Source: Alphaproteobacteria bacterium (lineage in GTDB: Bacteria; Pseudomonadota; Alphaproteobacteria; Rhizobiales; Devosiaceae). Taken from it: DNA of 64,000 nt. The notes under the pieces are model-generated. The model made no database searches. It was not told the DNA's origin and saw only the letters and a list, made by a program, of their open reading frames with translations. The position numbers were made by a program, and so were the translations under genes. The DNA is taken from assembly GCA_018828145.1 (NCBI GenBank), contig JAHJWO010000046.1, positions 62,001 to 126,000 on the forward strand, in the 5' to 3' direction. Positions 18,464 to 28,505 of this stretch are shown piece by piece (position 1 is the stretch's first letter; every line of letters begins with the position of its first letter).

Positions 18464-19423
18464 ATGCACTATCTGGCACAGCGCCTGCTGACATTTCCGC
18501 TGATCCTGCTTGGCGTATCGGTCCTGGTCTTCGTGTCGATCCGGCTGATCCCCGGCGACGCCATCACCGCCATGCTCGGCACCGAGGCCGGCATGCTGAC
18601 CCCTGACCAGCGGGCGGCGCTGGCCAGCTATTTCGGCATCGACCAACCGGTCTGGTCGCAATATCTGCGCTGGCTGGGCGGCCTGCTGCAGGGGGACCTG
18701 GGCATTTCGACCATCTATGCCCGCCCGATCTTCAGCATCATCCTCGAACGCTTTCCCCTGACGCTGGAGCTGGCGCTGCTGGCCATGCTGATCGCGCTCA
18801 GCATCGGCATTCCGCTGGGCGTGCTGGCGGCCACCCGCAATGGACGGCCCAGCGACCTAGGCGTGCGCCTCCTGGCCATGCTGGGGCAATCGACCCCCAG
18901 CTTCGTGCTGGGCATCATGATCATTTTCGTGCTGTCGGTGGCGTTCGGCGTCGTGCCGCCGATGGGGATATTCACCCCGCTCTGGCAGGACCCGCTTGCC
19001 AATCTCAGCCAGCTGATCTTTCCCGCCATTACGCTGGGCTTTGCCTTTGCCGCGTCCGTCACCCGCATTTCCCGCTCGGCCATGCTCGACGTGCTGAGCG
19101 AGGACTATGTGCGCACCGCCCGCTCCAAGGGCGTCCCGGCGCTGAGCGTCGTCTGGCACCATGCGCTGCCCAATGCGCTGATCCCGGTGGTGACGCTGTC
19201 GGGCGTCGAGTTCGGTTACCTCCTGGGTGGTGCGGTGATCGTCGAGCAGATCTTTGCCCTGCCCGGTCTGGGGCGGCTGGTGCTCGATGCCATCAGCCAG
19301 CGCGACTATGCGCTGGTGCAGGGCACGGTGATCTTCATCGCCTTCAACTTCCTGGTGGTCAACCTGCTGGTCGACCTGGCCTATGCCGCGCTCGATCCGC
19401 GTATCCGGCTGGGAGGCAAGTGA
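18464..19423 (+). CDS. Peptide-type ABC transporter permease, DppB type
   Basis: Inner-membrane permease of 319 residues. Seen: typical DppB start MHYLAQRLLTFPLILLGVSV, then FVSIRLIPGDAITAMLG, GIDQPVWSQYLRWLGGLLQG, and the C-terminal EDYVRTARSKGVPALSVVWH loop that contacts the ATPase. Start ATG 18464 is supported by the conserved N-terminus. Its TGA overlaps the ATG of the next permease by one base. Expected to pair with the DppC-type subunit. Confidence 0.93.
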   Translation: MHYLAQRLLTFPLILLGVSVLVFVSIRLIPGDAITAMLGTEAGMLTPDQRAALASYFGIDQPVWSQYLRWLGGLLQGDLGISTIYARPIFSIILERFPLTLELALLAMLIALSIGIPLGVLAATRNGRPSDLGVRLLAMLGQSTPSFVLGIMIIFVLSVAFGVVPPMGIFTPLWQDPLANLSQLIFPAITLGFAFAASVTRISRSAMLDVLSEDYVRTARSKGVPALSVVWHHALPNALIPVVTLSGVEFGYLLGGAVIVEQIFALPGLGRLVLDAISQRDYALVQGTVIFIAFNFLVVNLLVDLAYAALDPRIRLGGK

Positions 19424-20262
19424 TGGCCATCATCAGCGCCTTGTTCCGCCATCCCTCCGGCCGCATCGGCATGGCGATCATCGTCGTCTACCTGCTGGCG
19501 GCACTGCTGGCCGCCATTGGCCTCACGCCGCATGACGCGCTCAAGATGTATACGATCGACCGGCTCAAGCCGCCAAGCCCGACCTTCTGGATGGGCACGG
19601 ACCTGCTGGGTCGCGACACGCTGAGCCGGTTGATGCTGGGCATCGGCCAGTCGCTGAACATTGCCTTTGCGGCCGTGGCCTGCGCGACCATTGCCGGCTC
19701 GGTGATCGGGCTCCTCGCGGCCTGGTGGGGCTCGCTTTGGGACGGCATCCTGATGCGGCTGATGGACGTACTGCTGGCCTTCCCGGCGATCCTGTTGGCG
19801 CTGCTCATCATCGCCATTGTCGGCCCGGGGACCTTTACCAGCGTCACCGCCATCGCCATCGTCTATACGCCGATCTTTGCCCGGGTGGTGCGCGGCCCGG
19901 CCCTGTCGCTCAAGCGCCGCGACTTCGTCGATGCGGCGCGGACCTTCGGCAGTTCGCAATTCTATGTGCTGACCCGGCACCTGCTGCTCAACCTCGTGGC
20001 GCCCTTGGCCGTGCAGGTGACGCTGGCGCTGGCCTGGGCCTTGCTGACCGAGGCGGGGCTGTCGTTCCTGGGCCTGGGGACCCAGCCGCCGACGCCGTCG
20101 CTGGGCCTGATGCTGTCCGAGAGCAAGAACCTGATGCAGCAGGCGCCCTGGCTGATGCTGTTCCCGGCGCTGACCATCATGCTGGGCATTCTGGGCTTCA
20201 ACCTGACCGGCGATGCGCTGCGCGACATTCTTGATCCGCGCACGCAGGGGAGGAGCGCATGA
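19423..20262 (+). CDS. Peptide-type ABC transporter permease, DppC type
   Basis: Second permease, 279 residues. Seen: PSPTFWMGTDLLGRDTLSRL, a hallmark of DppC/OppC proteins, LLAFPAILLALLIIAIVGPG and the loop RDFVDAARTFGSSQFYVLTR. GGGAGG lies 6 bases before ATG 19423, which favours it over the GTG directly before. The gene overlaps the fused ATPase gene by 4 bases (ATGA). Confidence 0.93.
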   Translation: MAIISALFRHPSGRIGMAIIVVYLLAALLAAIGLTPHDALKMYTIDRLKPPSPTFWMGTDLLGRDTLSRLMLGIGQSLNIAFAAVACATIAGSVIGLLAAWWGSLWDGILMRLMDVLLAFPAILLALLIIAIVGPGTFTSVTAIAIVYTPIFARVVRGPALSLKRRDFVDAARTFGSSQFYVLTRHLLLNLVAPLAVQVTLALAWALLTEAGLSFLGLGTQPPTPSLGLMLSESKNLMQQAPWLMLFPALTIMLGILGFNLTGDALRDILDPRTQGRSA

Positions 20263-21989
20263 GCCCGTTGCTGGCTGTCCGCGACCTGCATGTCGGCTTC
20301 GGCCGCGCCCCCAAGGCCAATGAAGTGGTGCGGGGCGTCAGCTTCGACCTTTCCGCCGGCCAGACGCTGGCGATCGTGGGCGAGAGCGGGTCGGGCAAGT
20401 CGGTTACGGCCCTTTCGATCAACCGGCTCGTCGATTTTGGCGGCGGGCGCATCACGGGCGGCTCGATCACGCTGCAGCGCGCCGATGGCAGTGCCCTGGA
20501 CATTACCGGGGCCACCGAAAAGACCCTGAGGCAGGTGCGTGGCCGCGATATCGGCATGATCTTTCAGGAGCCGATGACCTCGCTCAACCCGGTGCATACG
20601 ATCGGCGCGCAGATCGAGGAGGCGCTGCGGCTCAATCGGGACCTCACCGGCCAGGCGGCGCGGAGCGGCGCGCTGGACATGCTCGACCGCGTCCGCATTC
20701 CCGATGCGAAATCGCGCCTGGGCTATTATCCGCACCAGCTGTCGGGCGGGATGCGGCAGCGCGTGATGATCGCCATGGCGCTGGCCAGCAGCCCGCGCCT
20801 GCTGATTGCGGACGAACCGACCACGGCGCTGGACGTGACCGTGCAGGCGCAAATCATGGCGCTACTGGCCGAACTGCGCGAAGAGACCGGCATGGCGATG
20901 ATCTTCATCACCCATGATATCGGGCTTGTGGCCGGCATTGCCGACCGCATCATGGTCATGCAGGGGGGCCTCGCCGTCGAGCAGGACGAGACCGACGCCG
21001 TGCTCGACCGGCCGCAGCATGATTATACGAGGCACCTGCTCAGCGCGGTGCCGCATTTTACCGCCGGCAAGGCGGCGCGCAGCGATGGGCCGCGCGGCAC
21101 GGAAACCAAACCCGTTGTCGTGGTCGATGACCTCGTGGTGCGCTTTCCGGTGGGCCGCAATCCGTTCCGCCCAGCGGGCGCCGTGCATGCCGTGGATGGC
21201 GTGGATTTTGACCTGATGCCCGGGGAAACGCTGGGGATCGTGGGCGAGAGCGGCTCGGGCAAGTCGACCACGGCCCGCGCCATACTCGAATTGACCGAGC
21301 GGAAGCGGGGGCGGCTCACCGTCTCCTCCAGCCGGTCGCGCCGGCCGATCCAGATGGTGTTCCAGGACCCCTTCGCCTCGCTCAATCCACGGCTCAATGT
21401 CGAGGCGCTGCTGGCCGAACCGGCCATCGCCAATGGGCAGCGCAAGGACGCGGCGCTGCTGGAGCGCATGACATTCCTGCTCGACCGGGTGGGCCTGCCC
21501 GCCGATGCGCTGACACGCTATCCGCACCAGTTTTCGGGCGGCCAGCGGCAGCGGCTGTGCATTGCCCGGGCACTGATGCTCAATCCGGATGTTGTGGTGC
21601 TGGACGAGGCGGTATCGGCGCTGGACGTATCGGTGCAGGCCAAGGTGCTGGACCTGCTGATCGACCTGCAGCGCGAATTCGGGCTCGCCTATCTCTTCAT
21701 CTCGCATGACATGGCTGTGGTGGAACGCATCGCGCACCGCATTGCGGTGATGTTTGCCGGGCAGATCGTCGAGATCGGCAATGCCCAAGCGGTGCTGTCC
21801 GATCCGCAGCATAGTTATACCAAGCGCCTGATTGCCGCCGTGCCAGCCATCGAGCGGCGCAACCAGCATTTTTCGCTCGATGCCACCCAAGTGCCTTCGC
21901 TGGTGCGCCCGCCAGGCTACGAACCACCCGAAGCGGTATGGCGGCAGGCCGGTGGCGATCATCAGGTGCGACTGGAAACCGTGACATGA
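20259..21989 (+). CDS. Fused dual ABC ATPase, DppD-DppF type
   Basis: One chain of 576 residues holding both ATPase domains of a peptide-type importer. Seen: domain 1 Walker [28 protein letters not shown], signature [15 protein letters not shown], Walker [15 protein letters not shown]; domain 2 Walker [29 protein letters not shown], signature [15 protein letters not shown], Walker [15 protein letters not shown]. In domain 2 the usual DEP is DEA, a minor change that keeps the catalytic Glu. Each half has the C-terminal stretch common to the Opp/Dpp group. Such fusions (GsiA or YejF style) are known. The stop overlaps the serine hydrolase start by ATGA. Confidence 0.94.
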   Translation: MSPLLAVRDLHVGFGRAPKANEVVRGVSFDLSAGQTLAIVGESGSGKSVTALSINRLVDFGGGRITGGSITLQRADGSALDITGATEKTLRQVRGRDIGMIFQEPMTSLNPVHTIGAQIEEALRLNRDLTGQAARSGALDMLDRVRIPDAKSRLGYYPHQLSGGMRQRVMIAMALASSPRLLIADEPTTALDVTVQAQIMALLAELREETGMAMIFITHDIGLVAGIADRIMVMQGGLAVEQDETDAVLDRPQHDYTRHLLSAVPHFTAGKAARSDGPRGTETKPVVVVDDLVVRFPVGRNPFRPAGAVHAVDGVDFDLMPGETLGIVGESGSGKSTTARAILELTERKRGRLTVSSSRSRRPIQMVFQDPFASLNPRLNVEALLAEPAIANGQRKDAALLERMTFLLDRVGLPADALTRYPHQFSGGQRQRLCIARALMLNPDVVVLDEAVSALDVSVQAKVLDLLIDLQREFGLAYLFISHDMAVVERIAHRIAVMFAGQIVEIGNAQAVLSDPQHSYTKRLIAAVPAIERRNQHFSLDATQVPSLVRPPGYEPPEAVWRQAGGDHQVRLETVT

Positions 21990-22975
21990 GTCTTGTTGAA
22001 CAGTTCGAGCGGGCCTTTGCGCCGCTTGCCGCCTCGATCGAGACGGGCCGCATCCCCGGCGGCGTGCTGGGCGTGGTGGATGCACAGGGCAATCGGGCGG
22101 TTCGTGCCATGGGCGCGGCGCAACTGGCGCCCGAGCGGCGGCCGATGACGGAGGAGACCTGGTTCGACCTCGCCTCGCTGACCAAGGTGCTGTTCACCAC
22201 AGAACGCATCCTGGCGCTGGCAGCAGATGGACGGATCGATCTCGATGCGCCGCTGATCAGCGTGCTGCCCGACTTCCGGCAGTATAATCCGGACAATTGG
22301 GAGCGACGGATCACCTTCCGCCAATGCCTGGGACACCAGACGCCGTTTCCGGCAGTGTTTCCGCTCTATACCTATGGCCGCGATCCGGACCTGCTGCGCA
22401 CCTTCCTGCTGCAGCACGAATGGAAAGCCGGCCCCTCGGTCTATTCCGACCTCAACTTTCTCCTGCTCGGCCTCGTGCTGGAGCGGATCGAGGGCCGCAC
22501 CATCCGCGCCTTCGATCCGGGTCCCGGTTTTGCGTGGGCGGCCGATCCGGCGCAGTCGGCGGCAACCGAGGACTGCACCTGGCGGCATCGCGTGCTGGTG
22601 GGCGAGGTGCATGACGACAATTGCTCGGCGCTGGAAGGCGCCGGCCATGCGGGGCTGTTCGGCACTGCGGACGCGATCCTCGATTTTGCCGCGGCGCGGC
22701 TCGGCGATAGCGATGCCAACGCGCTGATCCGCACGCCGCTTTCGGCGCGGCGCACGCATGGCTGGGAACGGCCCTATGAGGGCTGGTCGGGCGGGGAGCA
22801 CTGCTCGGACAGCACGATCGGCCATACCGGTTTTACCGGCACGGGCCTGTGGATCGACTTTGCGCGCGGCCATGCCTGGACGCTGCTCACCAATCGCGTG
22901 CACCCCACCCGCCACTTCGACAGCGGCATCGTGGTGCTGCGGCGCGCGGTGGGCGACCTGATCAACAGCAAGTAG
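21986..22975 (+). CDS. Serine hydrolase, beta-lactamase/S12 family
   Basis: A 329-residue penicillin-binding-protein-fold hydrolase. Seen: nucleophile motif SLTK (Ser64, Lys67), YSDLN (153-157) as the second motif with catalytic Tyr, and HTGFTG near residue 295 as the third (KTG-like) motif. There is no signal peptide or lipobox, so it appears cytoplasmic, unlike true beta-lactamases. Start ATG 21986 overlaps the ATPase stop. In Bacillus an S12 protein (YbbE) lies in the murQ-murR recycling cluster, so a role in cleaving imported murein peptides or muropeptides is a fair guess. Esterase or D-aminopeptidase activity cannot be separated by sequence. Confidence 0.85.
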   Translation: MSLVEQFERAFAPLAASIETGRIPGGVLGVVDAQGNRAVRAMGAAQLAPERRPMTEETWFDLASLTKVLFTTERILALAADGRIDLDAPLISVLPDFRQYNPDNWERRITFRQCLGHQTPFPAVFPLYTYGRDPDLLRTFLLQHEWKAGPSVYSDLNFLLLGLVLERIEGRTIRAFDPGPGFAWAADPAQSAATEDCTWRHRVLVGEVHDDNCSALEGAGHAGLFGTADAILDFAAARLGDSDANALIRTPLSARRTHGWERPYEGWSGGEHCSDSTIGHTGFTGTGLWIDFARGHAWTLLTNRVHPTRHFDSGIVVLRRAVGDLINSK

Positions 22976-22985
22976 GAGACGCAGG

Positions 22986-24107
22986 ATGGAGCCGATCTGG
23001 GCCGTCGGATTGATGACGGGAACCGTGCTGGATGGCTATATCGACGTGGCCCTGCTGCGCACCGATGGCGAGACCATAGAAGAGTTCGGTCCCTATACCC
23101 TCGCGCCCTATCCGCAATCGATTCGCAGCCTGCTCGAGGAAACCCTGCGCCAGGGCCTGGCCTGGCAGTTCGAGGGGCCCGAGCCCGCCATCTTTGCCGA
23201 GGCCGAGGAGGCCATTACCCGGGCCCAGTCCGCCGCCGTGGCCGACCTCGTCCGCGCGGCGGGGCTTGAACCGGCCGATATCGGCATTGTCGGCTTTCAC
23301 GGCCAGTCGGTGCTGCATCGGGCACCGCAGCCGGGCCGCATCGGCGCGACGCGGCAATTGGGCAATGGCCAGCTGATGGCGGACCTGCTGGGCATCCGCG
23401 TCGCCTATGACTTCCGCTCTGCCGATGTGCGGGCCGGAGGCCAGGGCGCGCCGCTCGCCGCGCTCTATCACCAGGCGCTGCTGCGCCGGCTCGGCTATGT
23501 CGATGGCCGCACCGCCGTGCTCAATCTGGGCGGGGTGGCCAATATCACCTGGTGGGATGGCGCTGACCAGCTCATCGCCTTCGATGTCGGGCCGGCCAAT
23601 GCGCCGATCAACGACTTTATCCGGGGCCTGGGCCTGGGCGACATGGATCGCGACGGGCAGATGGCGCTGCGCGGCACTGTCGACGAAGCGCGGCTGGAAC
23701 GGCTGCTGACCCATCCCTATCTCAGCGCGCCCTATCCCAAATCGCTCGACCGCTTCGACTTTTCGGCGCGCATGGCCGACGGGCTCGGGCCGGAGGACGG
23801 CGCGGCGACGCTGACGGCCTTTACCACCGGCGCGGTCGGCAAGGCGCTCGACCTGTTGCCCAGCCGACCCGAGCGGCTGGTGGTGTGCGGCGGCGGGCGG
23901 CACAACCCGGCCATCATGGCCATGCTCGCAAAACGGGCGGGGGTCGAGGCCGTTTCGGCCGACACGCTGGGCCTGCGCGGGGATGCGGTGGAGGCGGAGT
24001 GCTTCGCCTTTCTTGCGGTGCGCGTGCTGCGCGGAATGCCGATCAGCTTTCCCACCACGACCGGCGCGCCGCATCCGATGACGGGCGGCCAGCTGAGCCA
24101 TGGCTGA
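22986..24107 (+). CDS. anmK: Anhydro-N-acetylmuramic acid kinase AnmK
   Basis: Phosphorylates and opens 1,6-anhydroMurNAc to MurNAc-6-phosphate with ATP, feeding MurQ. Seen in 373 residues: [17 protein letters not shown] (8-24), [35 protein letters not shown] with the catalytic Asp of the family, [24 protein letters not shown] and [14 protein letters not shown]. The usual N-terminal GxMSGTSxDG is varied to [10 protein letters not shown], replacing both Ser residues. Length is normal. The gene follows the hydrolase by 10 bases and overlaps the GNAT gene by 8. It completes the anhydro-sugar route in this operon. Confidence 0.95.
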   Translation: MEPIWAVGLMTGTVLDGYIDVALLRTDGETIEEFGPYTLAPYPQSIRSLLEETLRQGLAWQFEGPEPAIFAEAEEAITRAQSAAVADLVRAAGLEPADIGIVGFHGQSVLHRAPQPGRIGATRQLGNGQLMADLLGIRVAYDFRSADVRAGGQGAPLAALYHQALLRRLGYVDGRTAVLNLGGVANITWWDGADQLIAFDVGPANAPINDFIRGLGLGDMDRDGQMALRGTVDEARLERLLTHPYLSAPYPKSLDRFDFSARMADGLGPEDGAATLTAFTTGAVGKALDLLPSRPERLVVCGGGRHNPAIMAMLAKRAGVEAVSADTLGLRGDAVEAECFAFLAVRVLRGMPISFPTTTGAPHPMTGGQLSHG

Positions 24108-24522
24108 GCTGGCCGTCACCGTCACCAGCCAGCCCGATGCGGCTGAGCTGGCGCAGATCGGCGACAACCTGGCCAGCTTCAACGAGAGCGATGTCGGGCC
24201 CGCCGGGCGCCAGGCCATTGCCGTGCTGGTGCATGCAGAGGGAGCGCTGGTGGCGGGCCTTTCGGGCTATACCGCCTGGGGCTGGCTCTATGTGCAATGG
24301 CTCTGGATCGCCGAGATGCAGCGCGGACAGGGCCTTTCCGGGAGGATGCTGGCCGAGGCGGAGGCGGAAGCCCGACGGCGCGGCTGCCACGGCGCCTATA
24401 TCGATACGTTCAACCCGCAGGCCCTTCGTGCCTACCAGAAGGCCGGCTATACGGTGTTCGGCACGCTGGCGGACTTTCCGCCGGGCCGCAGCCGCAGCTT
24501 CCTTTCCAAGCCCCTGACCTGA
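24100..24522 (+). CDS. GNAT-family N-acetyltransferase
   Basis: Acetyl-CoA-dependent acetyltransferase of 140 residues. Seen: strand [20 protein letters not shown], the acetyl-CoA loop [18 protein letters not shown] (about 78-95), and the C-terminal [19 protein letters not shown]. It overlaps anmK by 8 bases and ends the murQ operon. Acceptor unknown; context would fit a cell-wall peptide or amino sugar, but GNAT substrates cannot be read from sequence. Its stop is only 3 bases from the convergent quinone oxidoreductase stop. Confidence 0.88.
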   Translation: MAELAVTVTSQPDAAELAQIGDNLASFNESDVGPAGRQAIAVLVHAEGALVAGLSGYTAWGWLYVQWLWIAEMQRGQGLSGRMLAEAEAEARRRGCHGAYIDTFNPQALRAYQKAGYTVFGTLADFPPGRSRSFLSKPLT

Positions 24523-24525
24523 GCC

Positions 24526-25536
24526 CTAGCGAACCGGCCGCTCCCCGGCCAGGTCCGGGCGCATGAGCAGGACGACCTTGCCGATCTGGGCATTGGCATC
24601 GAGCATGGCATGGGCGGCCTGGACCTCCTCCAGGGCAAACTCGGCATGAATGCGGGTGGTCATGCGGCCATCGGACAGCAGGGGCCAGACATTGGCGACC
24701 AGCGCGGCGGCAATCCGGCCCTTATATTCGGGCGGGCGCGGGCGCAAAGTCGAGCCGGTCAGGGTCAAGCGGCGACGCACGAGATCGCGCGTATTGACCT
24801 CGGACACCGGAGACTGGTGGCTGGCGATCAGGACCAGGCGGCCATCATAGGCCAGCAGGTCGAGCTGGGTCTGGATATTGGGGCCGGCCTGGGCGTCGAG
24901 GGCAACGTCGATGCAATGCTCGCCGGCCGTGGCGCGAATCTGCGCGGCCCAGTCATCGCGATAGCTGAAGACGGCGTCGGCGCCGGCGGCCTGGCAGACC
25001 GCGCGCTTTTCGGGACTGCCGGCCGTGGCGAAGACGCGGGCGCCGCGGAGCTGCTTGGCCATCTGGATGCCGGCGAGGCCAACGCCGCTGCTGCCGCCCT
25101 GCACCAGGAGGGTTTCGCCCTGCCCCAGCCGGCCGAGCCAGATGATGTTGTTCCAGGCCGTGAAGAAGGCCTCGGGGAGCGAGGCGGCCTCGACGAAGCT
25201 GAGGCCGGTGGGCACCGGCATGCATTGCAGCGCCGGGACGACGACATAATCGGCATAGGCGCCGCCATTGGTGAGGACGCAGACAGCGTCCCCCACGGCA
25301 AAGGCCTCGACGCCCGCCCCCACAGCCGCGATGCGGCCGGCAGCGTCGAGGCCGGGAATGTCGGTCGTGCCGGGCGGCGGCGGATAGAGACCGCGGCGCT
25401 GCTGGATATCGGGCCGGTTGACGCTGGCGGCGTAGATCTCCAGCAGGACTTCACCCGGGCCGGGTACCGGCATCGGCCGATCGACGATCGCCAGGACTTC
25501 GGGCCCGCCCGGCCGGGTTATCTCGACAACACGCAA
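24526..25536 (-). CDS. NADPH:quinone oxidoreductase, PIG3/QOR type
   Basis: Medium-chain dehydrogenase of 336 residues without the zinc-binding residues. Seen: ITRPGGPEVLAIVDRPMPVP, VNRPDIQQRRGLYPPPPG (the PIG3-like block), Rossmann motif LVQGGSSGVGLAGIQMAKQL, and the C-terminal AHAMLDANAQIGKVVL. The start is TTG 25536; no ATG or GTG in frame lies close by and the protein begins as in relatives. It ends an operon with the FAH-family and DUF6282 genes, 7 bases after the former. The reaction is probably reduction of a quinone or an enone from the catabolic pathway. Confidence 0.9.
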   Translation of the reverse strand: MRVVEITRPGGPEVLAIVDRPMPVPGPGEVLLEIYAASVNRPDIQQRRGLYPPPPGTTDIPGLDAAGRIAAVGAGVEAFAVGDAVCVLTNGGAYADYVVVPALQCMPVPTGLSFVEAASLPEAFFTAWNNIIWLGRLGQGETLLVQGGSSGVGLAGIQMAKQLRGARVFATAGSPEKRAVCQAAGADAVFSYRDDWAAQIRATAGEHCIDVALDAQAGPNIQTQLDLLAYDGRLVLIASHQSPVSEVNTRDLVRRRLTLTGSTLRPRPPEYKGRIAAALVANVWPLLSDGRMTTRIHAEFALEEVQAAHAMLDANAQIGKVVLLMRPDLAGERPVR

Positions 25537-25543
25537 GGCTGGT

Positions 25544-26533
25544 TCAATCCTTCCAGTCGTGGCGAATGGTGCTGGTCAGGCGCCCCAGGCCTTCGATCTC
25601 GATATCCATGGTGCCATCGATCTGGTGCATGTTGACCGAGCGGTGGCCATCGGGGAACTTGCCGACGCCCTTGGCGGAGGTACCGAAGCAGATCACGTCG
25701 CCGGGCTCCAGCGTAAAGTAGCGGCTGGCCTCGGCCACCACCTGCTCGATCTTGAAGCGGTAGCTGGCGGTGGAGTCGACGGCGAAGGGCTCGCCATCGA
25801 GCCAGCCTTCGACCTTGAGCGCATTGGGATCGGCCACTTCATCGGCGGTGGTGATCCAGGGTCCCATCGGGCCGAAGGTGTCGGTGGCCTTGGAGCGGGC
25901 GTGATAGACGAAATAGACGTCGTTGTCGTCGGGGCCATGGCGATTGCGCCAAGACAGGTGATGGTCGCGCATCAGGTGTGGCTCGCGCGTGGTGGCAATG
26001 GAATCCATGCCGAACTTCATGCCATGCGAGGTGACATCGTTGACGATGGTGTAGCCGAAGAGCGCGGTGCGTGCCTCCTCGTCGGTGAGGTCCTTGCAGC
26101 GGCGGCCGACAATGCCGGCCAGCTCGAGCTCGGGAATGGTTTCGCCATAGTGCTGCTTCATGATGATGGCCTTGCCGTGCCCGACCAGGCTCGAAGGCGC
26201 CTTGAAGAAGAAGTTGGGCACGCCCGGATCCTTATGGGCGGCCTTGCGGATGCCCATATTGTTGAAGGCGACGCCGACGATCTTGCTGGGATTGGGCTGC
26301 GGCGGGAGCCAGTCGAGCCTGGCCGGATCGAGCAAGTCCACCCCGGTCGCAGCGGCCAGCGCCCTGGCGGCGCGTTCCAGCTCCGGCTTGCCCGCTTCGA
26401 TGAAGTCATTGAGGCTCATCGGCGCGGCGCCGAGGCCGGCATGGCGATAGAGGGCTTCGAGCGTGGCGGCCTGCTCGCCGACCTTGGCGATCAGGGTCTT
26501 GCGGCCATCGAGAATGACGGTTCCGAGTTTCAT
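25544..26533 (-). CDS. Fumarylacetoacetate hydrolase-family protein
   Basis: Mg-dependent C-C hydrolase or hydratase/decarboxylase-like enzyme of 329 residues. Seen: KIVGVAFNNMGIRKAAHKDP, FFKAPSSLVGHGKAIIMKQH, the metal-site phrase PELELAGIVGRRCKDL, then GYTIVNDVTSHGMKFGMD, and FGTSAKGVGKFPDGHRSVNM near the end. The 80-90 residue N-terminal region before the catalytic fold is common in this family. The family acts on 2-oxo acids such as acylpyruvates, 2-oxohept-3-enedioate or sugar-derived diketo acids; the substrate here is unknown. The start ATG 26533 overlaps the DUF6282 stop by 4 bases. Confidence 0.9.
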   Translation of the reverse strand: MKLGTVILDGRKTLIAKVGEQAATLEALYRHAGLGAAPMSLNDFIEAGKPELERAARALAAATGVDLLDPARLDWLPPQPNPSKIVGVAFNNMGIRKAAHKDPGVPNFFFKAPSSLVGHGKAIIMKQHYGETIPELELAGIVGRRCKDLTDEEARTALFGYTIVNDVTSHGMKFGMDSIATTREPHLMRDHHLSWRNRHGPDDNDVYFVYHARSKATDTFGPMGPWITTADEVADPNALKVEGWLDGEPFAVDSTASYRFKIEQVVAEASRYFTLEPGDVICFGTSAKGVGKFPDGHRSVNMHQIDGTMDIEIEGLGRLTSTIRHDWKD

Positions 26534-27474
26534 ATGCGGGCCTCCAGGCCAACCAGTTTTGCGGGATTGTCGCGCACCATGGTGGTGACATCGGTTTCGG
26601 TGAAGCCGAGGCCCAGCAAGAGGGCGACGGCCTGGCGCAGGCCCTCGACCGGGCTCGGATTGTCGACCTGGCCGAGATCGGAGCCGATCGAGGAATTGGC
26701 GACGCCGGCGGCCTCGATATGCTGCTTGAGTTCGGCGGGCGAATAGGTGTTGAAGCGCGAGTCCACATAGAGACAGGCGGACTGCTCGACCACGGCGCCA
26801 AGCGCCGCCAGCTCGGCCGTATCGGCATGGGTGAAGTGGAGCCCATACATCGGGTGGTTGATGACCAGACGCTTGACGCCGCGCTTGCGGGCCTCGTCGA
26901 ACAGGACCCAGATTTCGGCGACATGCAGATGGCCCGACGACAGGATGGCGTCATGGGCGGCGATCATATCGAGGATTTCGCGGACCGTGTCGAGCAGGTC
27001 GCCATTGTCATCGAGGACGGTGAGGGGCCGTGGCTTGCGGAGCTGGATATTGGACTTGAGCTTGCCGCCCCGGTGGTTGGACCGGATGTGGTTGGCGGCA
27101 TGGGCGGTGGGCATGAAGACCATCTTCGTGCCGCTCTTGAGATGGAAATCGACCACGGCCGGATTGAAGCCGCCGGTGGAATTGTTGAGCACCAGCGAGC
27201 CATACATGGCCACGCCATAGTGCGAGAGGAGCCGCTCCATGATGGGCAGGAACGGGCCGACCGAATAGTGGTGATCCTTGAACAGGATGCCGCGCAGGCC
27301 AGCCGCGGCCGCCTGTTCGACCGCCTCGAAATGATCGAGCTGGCGGGCCATGGTGGACGGGCCGGAATGGACATGCAGATCGACGGCGCCCTGCAGCAGA
27401 CGGTCGATGGTGGCGGGGTCGATGCCGGCGATGATCTGCCTGGCTTCGGCTCTGTTGTCGTCGTTCTCAGCCAT
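26530..27474 (-). CDS. DUF6282-type metal-dependent hydrolase-like protein
   Basis: A 314-residue protein with an amidohydrolase-like pattern. Seen: AVDLHVHSGPSTMARQLDHF (HxH metal motif near residue 33), GILFKDHHYSVGPFLPIMER, SSGHLHVAEIWVLF with a second His pair, LVINHPMYG, and SIGSDLGQVDNPSPVEGL with a late Asp. This order of His and Asp ligands resembles PHP or amidohydrolase barrels. The family is, from memory, uncharacterised. It is the first gene of the minus-strand operon with the FAH-family and quinone oxidoreductase genes. An IclR-type palindrome lies 76-92 bases upstream. Confidence 0.82.
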   Translation of the reverse strand: MAENDDNRAEARQIIAGIDPATIDRLLQGAVDLHVHSGPSTMARQLDHFEAVEQAAAAGLRGILFKDHHYSVGPFLPIMERLLSHYGVAMYGSLVLNNSTGGFNPAVVDFHLKSGTKMVFMPTAHAANHIRSNHRGGKLKSNIQLRKPRPLTVLDDNGDLLDTVREILDMIAAHDAILSSGHLHVAEIWVLFDEARKRGVKRLVINHPMYGLHFTHADTAELAALGAVVEQSACLYVDSRFNTYSPAELKQHIEAAGVANSSIGSDLGQVDNPSPVEGLRQAVALLLGLGFTETDVTTMVRDNPAKLVGLEARI

Positions 27475-27549
27475 CTTTCACGGCGCTCCCTGCTGGACTG
27501 CGCCGACCTATCCACCCTTGCGTGTGACGGACAAATCCACTCTATTTCG

Positions 27550-27566
27550 TTTCCGGCAGGCGGAAA
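27550..27566. promoter_or_regulatory. IclR-type operator, site 1
   Basis: Palindrome TTTCCG-GCAGG-CGGAAA between the divergent DUF6282 and iclR genes, 11 bases before the iclR start. The same arms occur at 28376 and 35454. It could control both divergent transcripts. Confidence 0.8.
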
Positions 27567-27576
27567 GTGACCGAGA

Positions 27577-28368
27577 ATGGCTGAGCGTGACGAGGATGCG
27601 GTGCGGGCCGCGAGCCGGGTTCTGGCGGTGTTGCAGGCGATGAACCGGGAGCCGCATTCGACGCTGCATTCGCTGCATGGGGCGACCGGCCTGCCCAAAT
27701 CCACGCTGGTGCGGCTGCTGAAGACGCTGACAGCCGACGGCTATGTGAGCAGTGATCCGCGGCATGCGGGATATCAGATCACCTCGCTGGTCACCTCGCT
27801 CAGCAGCGGCTTTCATGGCGACCCGCTGGTGGTGGAGGCCGGGCGCGCCTGGGCCATCGGGCTCAGTGCGGAATTCAAGTGGCCGGTGGCGATCGCCGCC
27901 TTTGACCGCGATGCGGTCGTCGTGCGCTATTCGACGGTCTATGACAGCCCGATCTCGCCCTTTCACGCGACCATCAACATGCGGCTGAGCCTCTTCACCC
28001 GGGCATTGGGACGGGCTTACCTCGCCTCGTGCAGCGACGAGCAGGTCGACACCATGATCGCGCGCGCCGGATCGGGCGATTCCCTCGAAAGCGCGGAAGC
28101 CAGGGAGCATGACCGGGTGTGGCGCATGGTGCGCACCACGCGCGATCGCGGCTTTGCCATGCGCGACCCCAATGTGGAGCCGCGCACCTCGGACACGATT
28201 GCCGTGCCGATCTTTGCGCGCGGCGTGGTGCAGGCGAGCATCGGCATGACCTATTTCCGGGCGGCCACCAATGCGTTCGGCTCGCGCGATGCGCTGGTGG
28301 CAGCGCTGAAGCGGGCCGCCGAGGGGATCGGCGCCGAGGTCGACCGGCTGACCGCACACCAGAAGTAA
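27577..28368 (+). CDS. IclR-family transcriptional regulator (MhpR-like)
   Basis: Regulator of 263 residues. Seen: ASRVLAVLQAMNREPHSTLH, winged HTH with LPKSTLVRLLKTLTADGYVS (about 39-58), then an effector domain with VVVRYSTVYDSPISPFHATI, RLSLFTRALGRAYLASCSDE and IAVPIFARGVVQASIGMTYF. The pattern resembles MhpR, the regulator of aromatic-acid catabolism in Escherichia coli. The gene lies at the hub of the locus, flanked by two of three matching palindromes; a third precedes the tctC gene. It is therefore the likely regulator of the whole 24.5-35.5 kb block. The effector is probably the imported acid or its CoA ester. Confidence 0.94.
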   Translation: MAERDEDAVRAASRVLAVLQAMNREPHSTLHSLHGATGLPKSTLVRLLKTLTADGYVSSDPRHAGYQITSLVTSLSSGFHGDPLVVEAGRAWAIGLSAEFKWPVAIAAFDRDAVVVRYSTVYDSPISPFHATINMRLSLFTRALGRAYLASCSDEQVDTMIARAGSGDSLESAEAREHDRVWRMVRTTRDRGFAMRDPNVEPRTSDTIAVPIFARGVVQASIGMTYFRAATNAFGSRDALVAALKRAAEGIGAEVDRLTAHQK

Positions 28369-28375
28369 CCACGAC

Positions 28376-28392
28376 TTTCCGCCTGGCGGAAA
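28376..28392. promoter_or_regulatory. IclR-type operator, site 2
   Basis: Palindrome TTTCCG-CCTGG-CGGAAA starting 7 bases after the iclR stop and 113 bases before tctB. It should control the tctB-tctA-maoC-acyl-CoA synthetase operon separately from iclR. Confidence 0.8.
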
Positions 28393-28505
28393 CCACCCCG
28401 GCCGATATTGTTCCGCAACCGCCCAACGGCGAGTTTCGCGCAGGTCAATCGGGCTGGGTGTCGCTTCGCAATGAGAACACCGCGCCAACCGGGAGGGGGC
28501 CCCTC

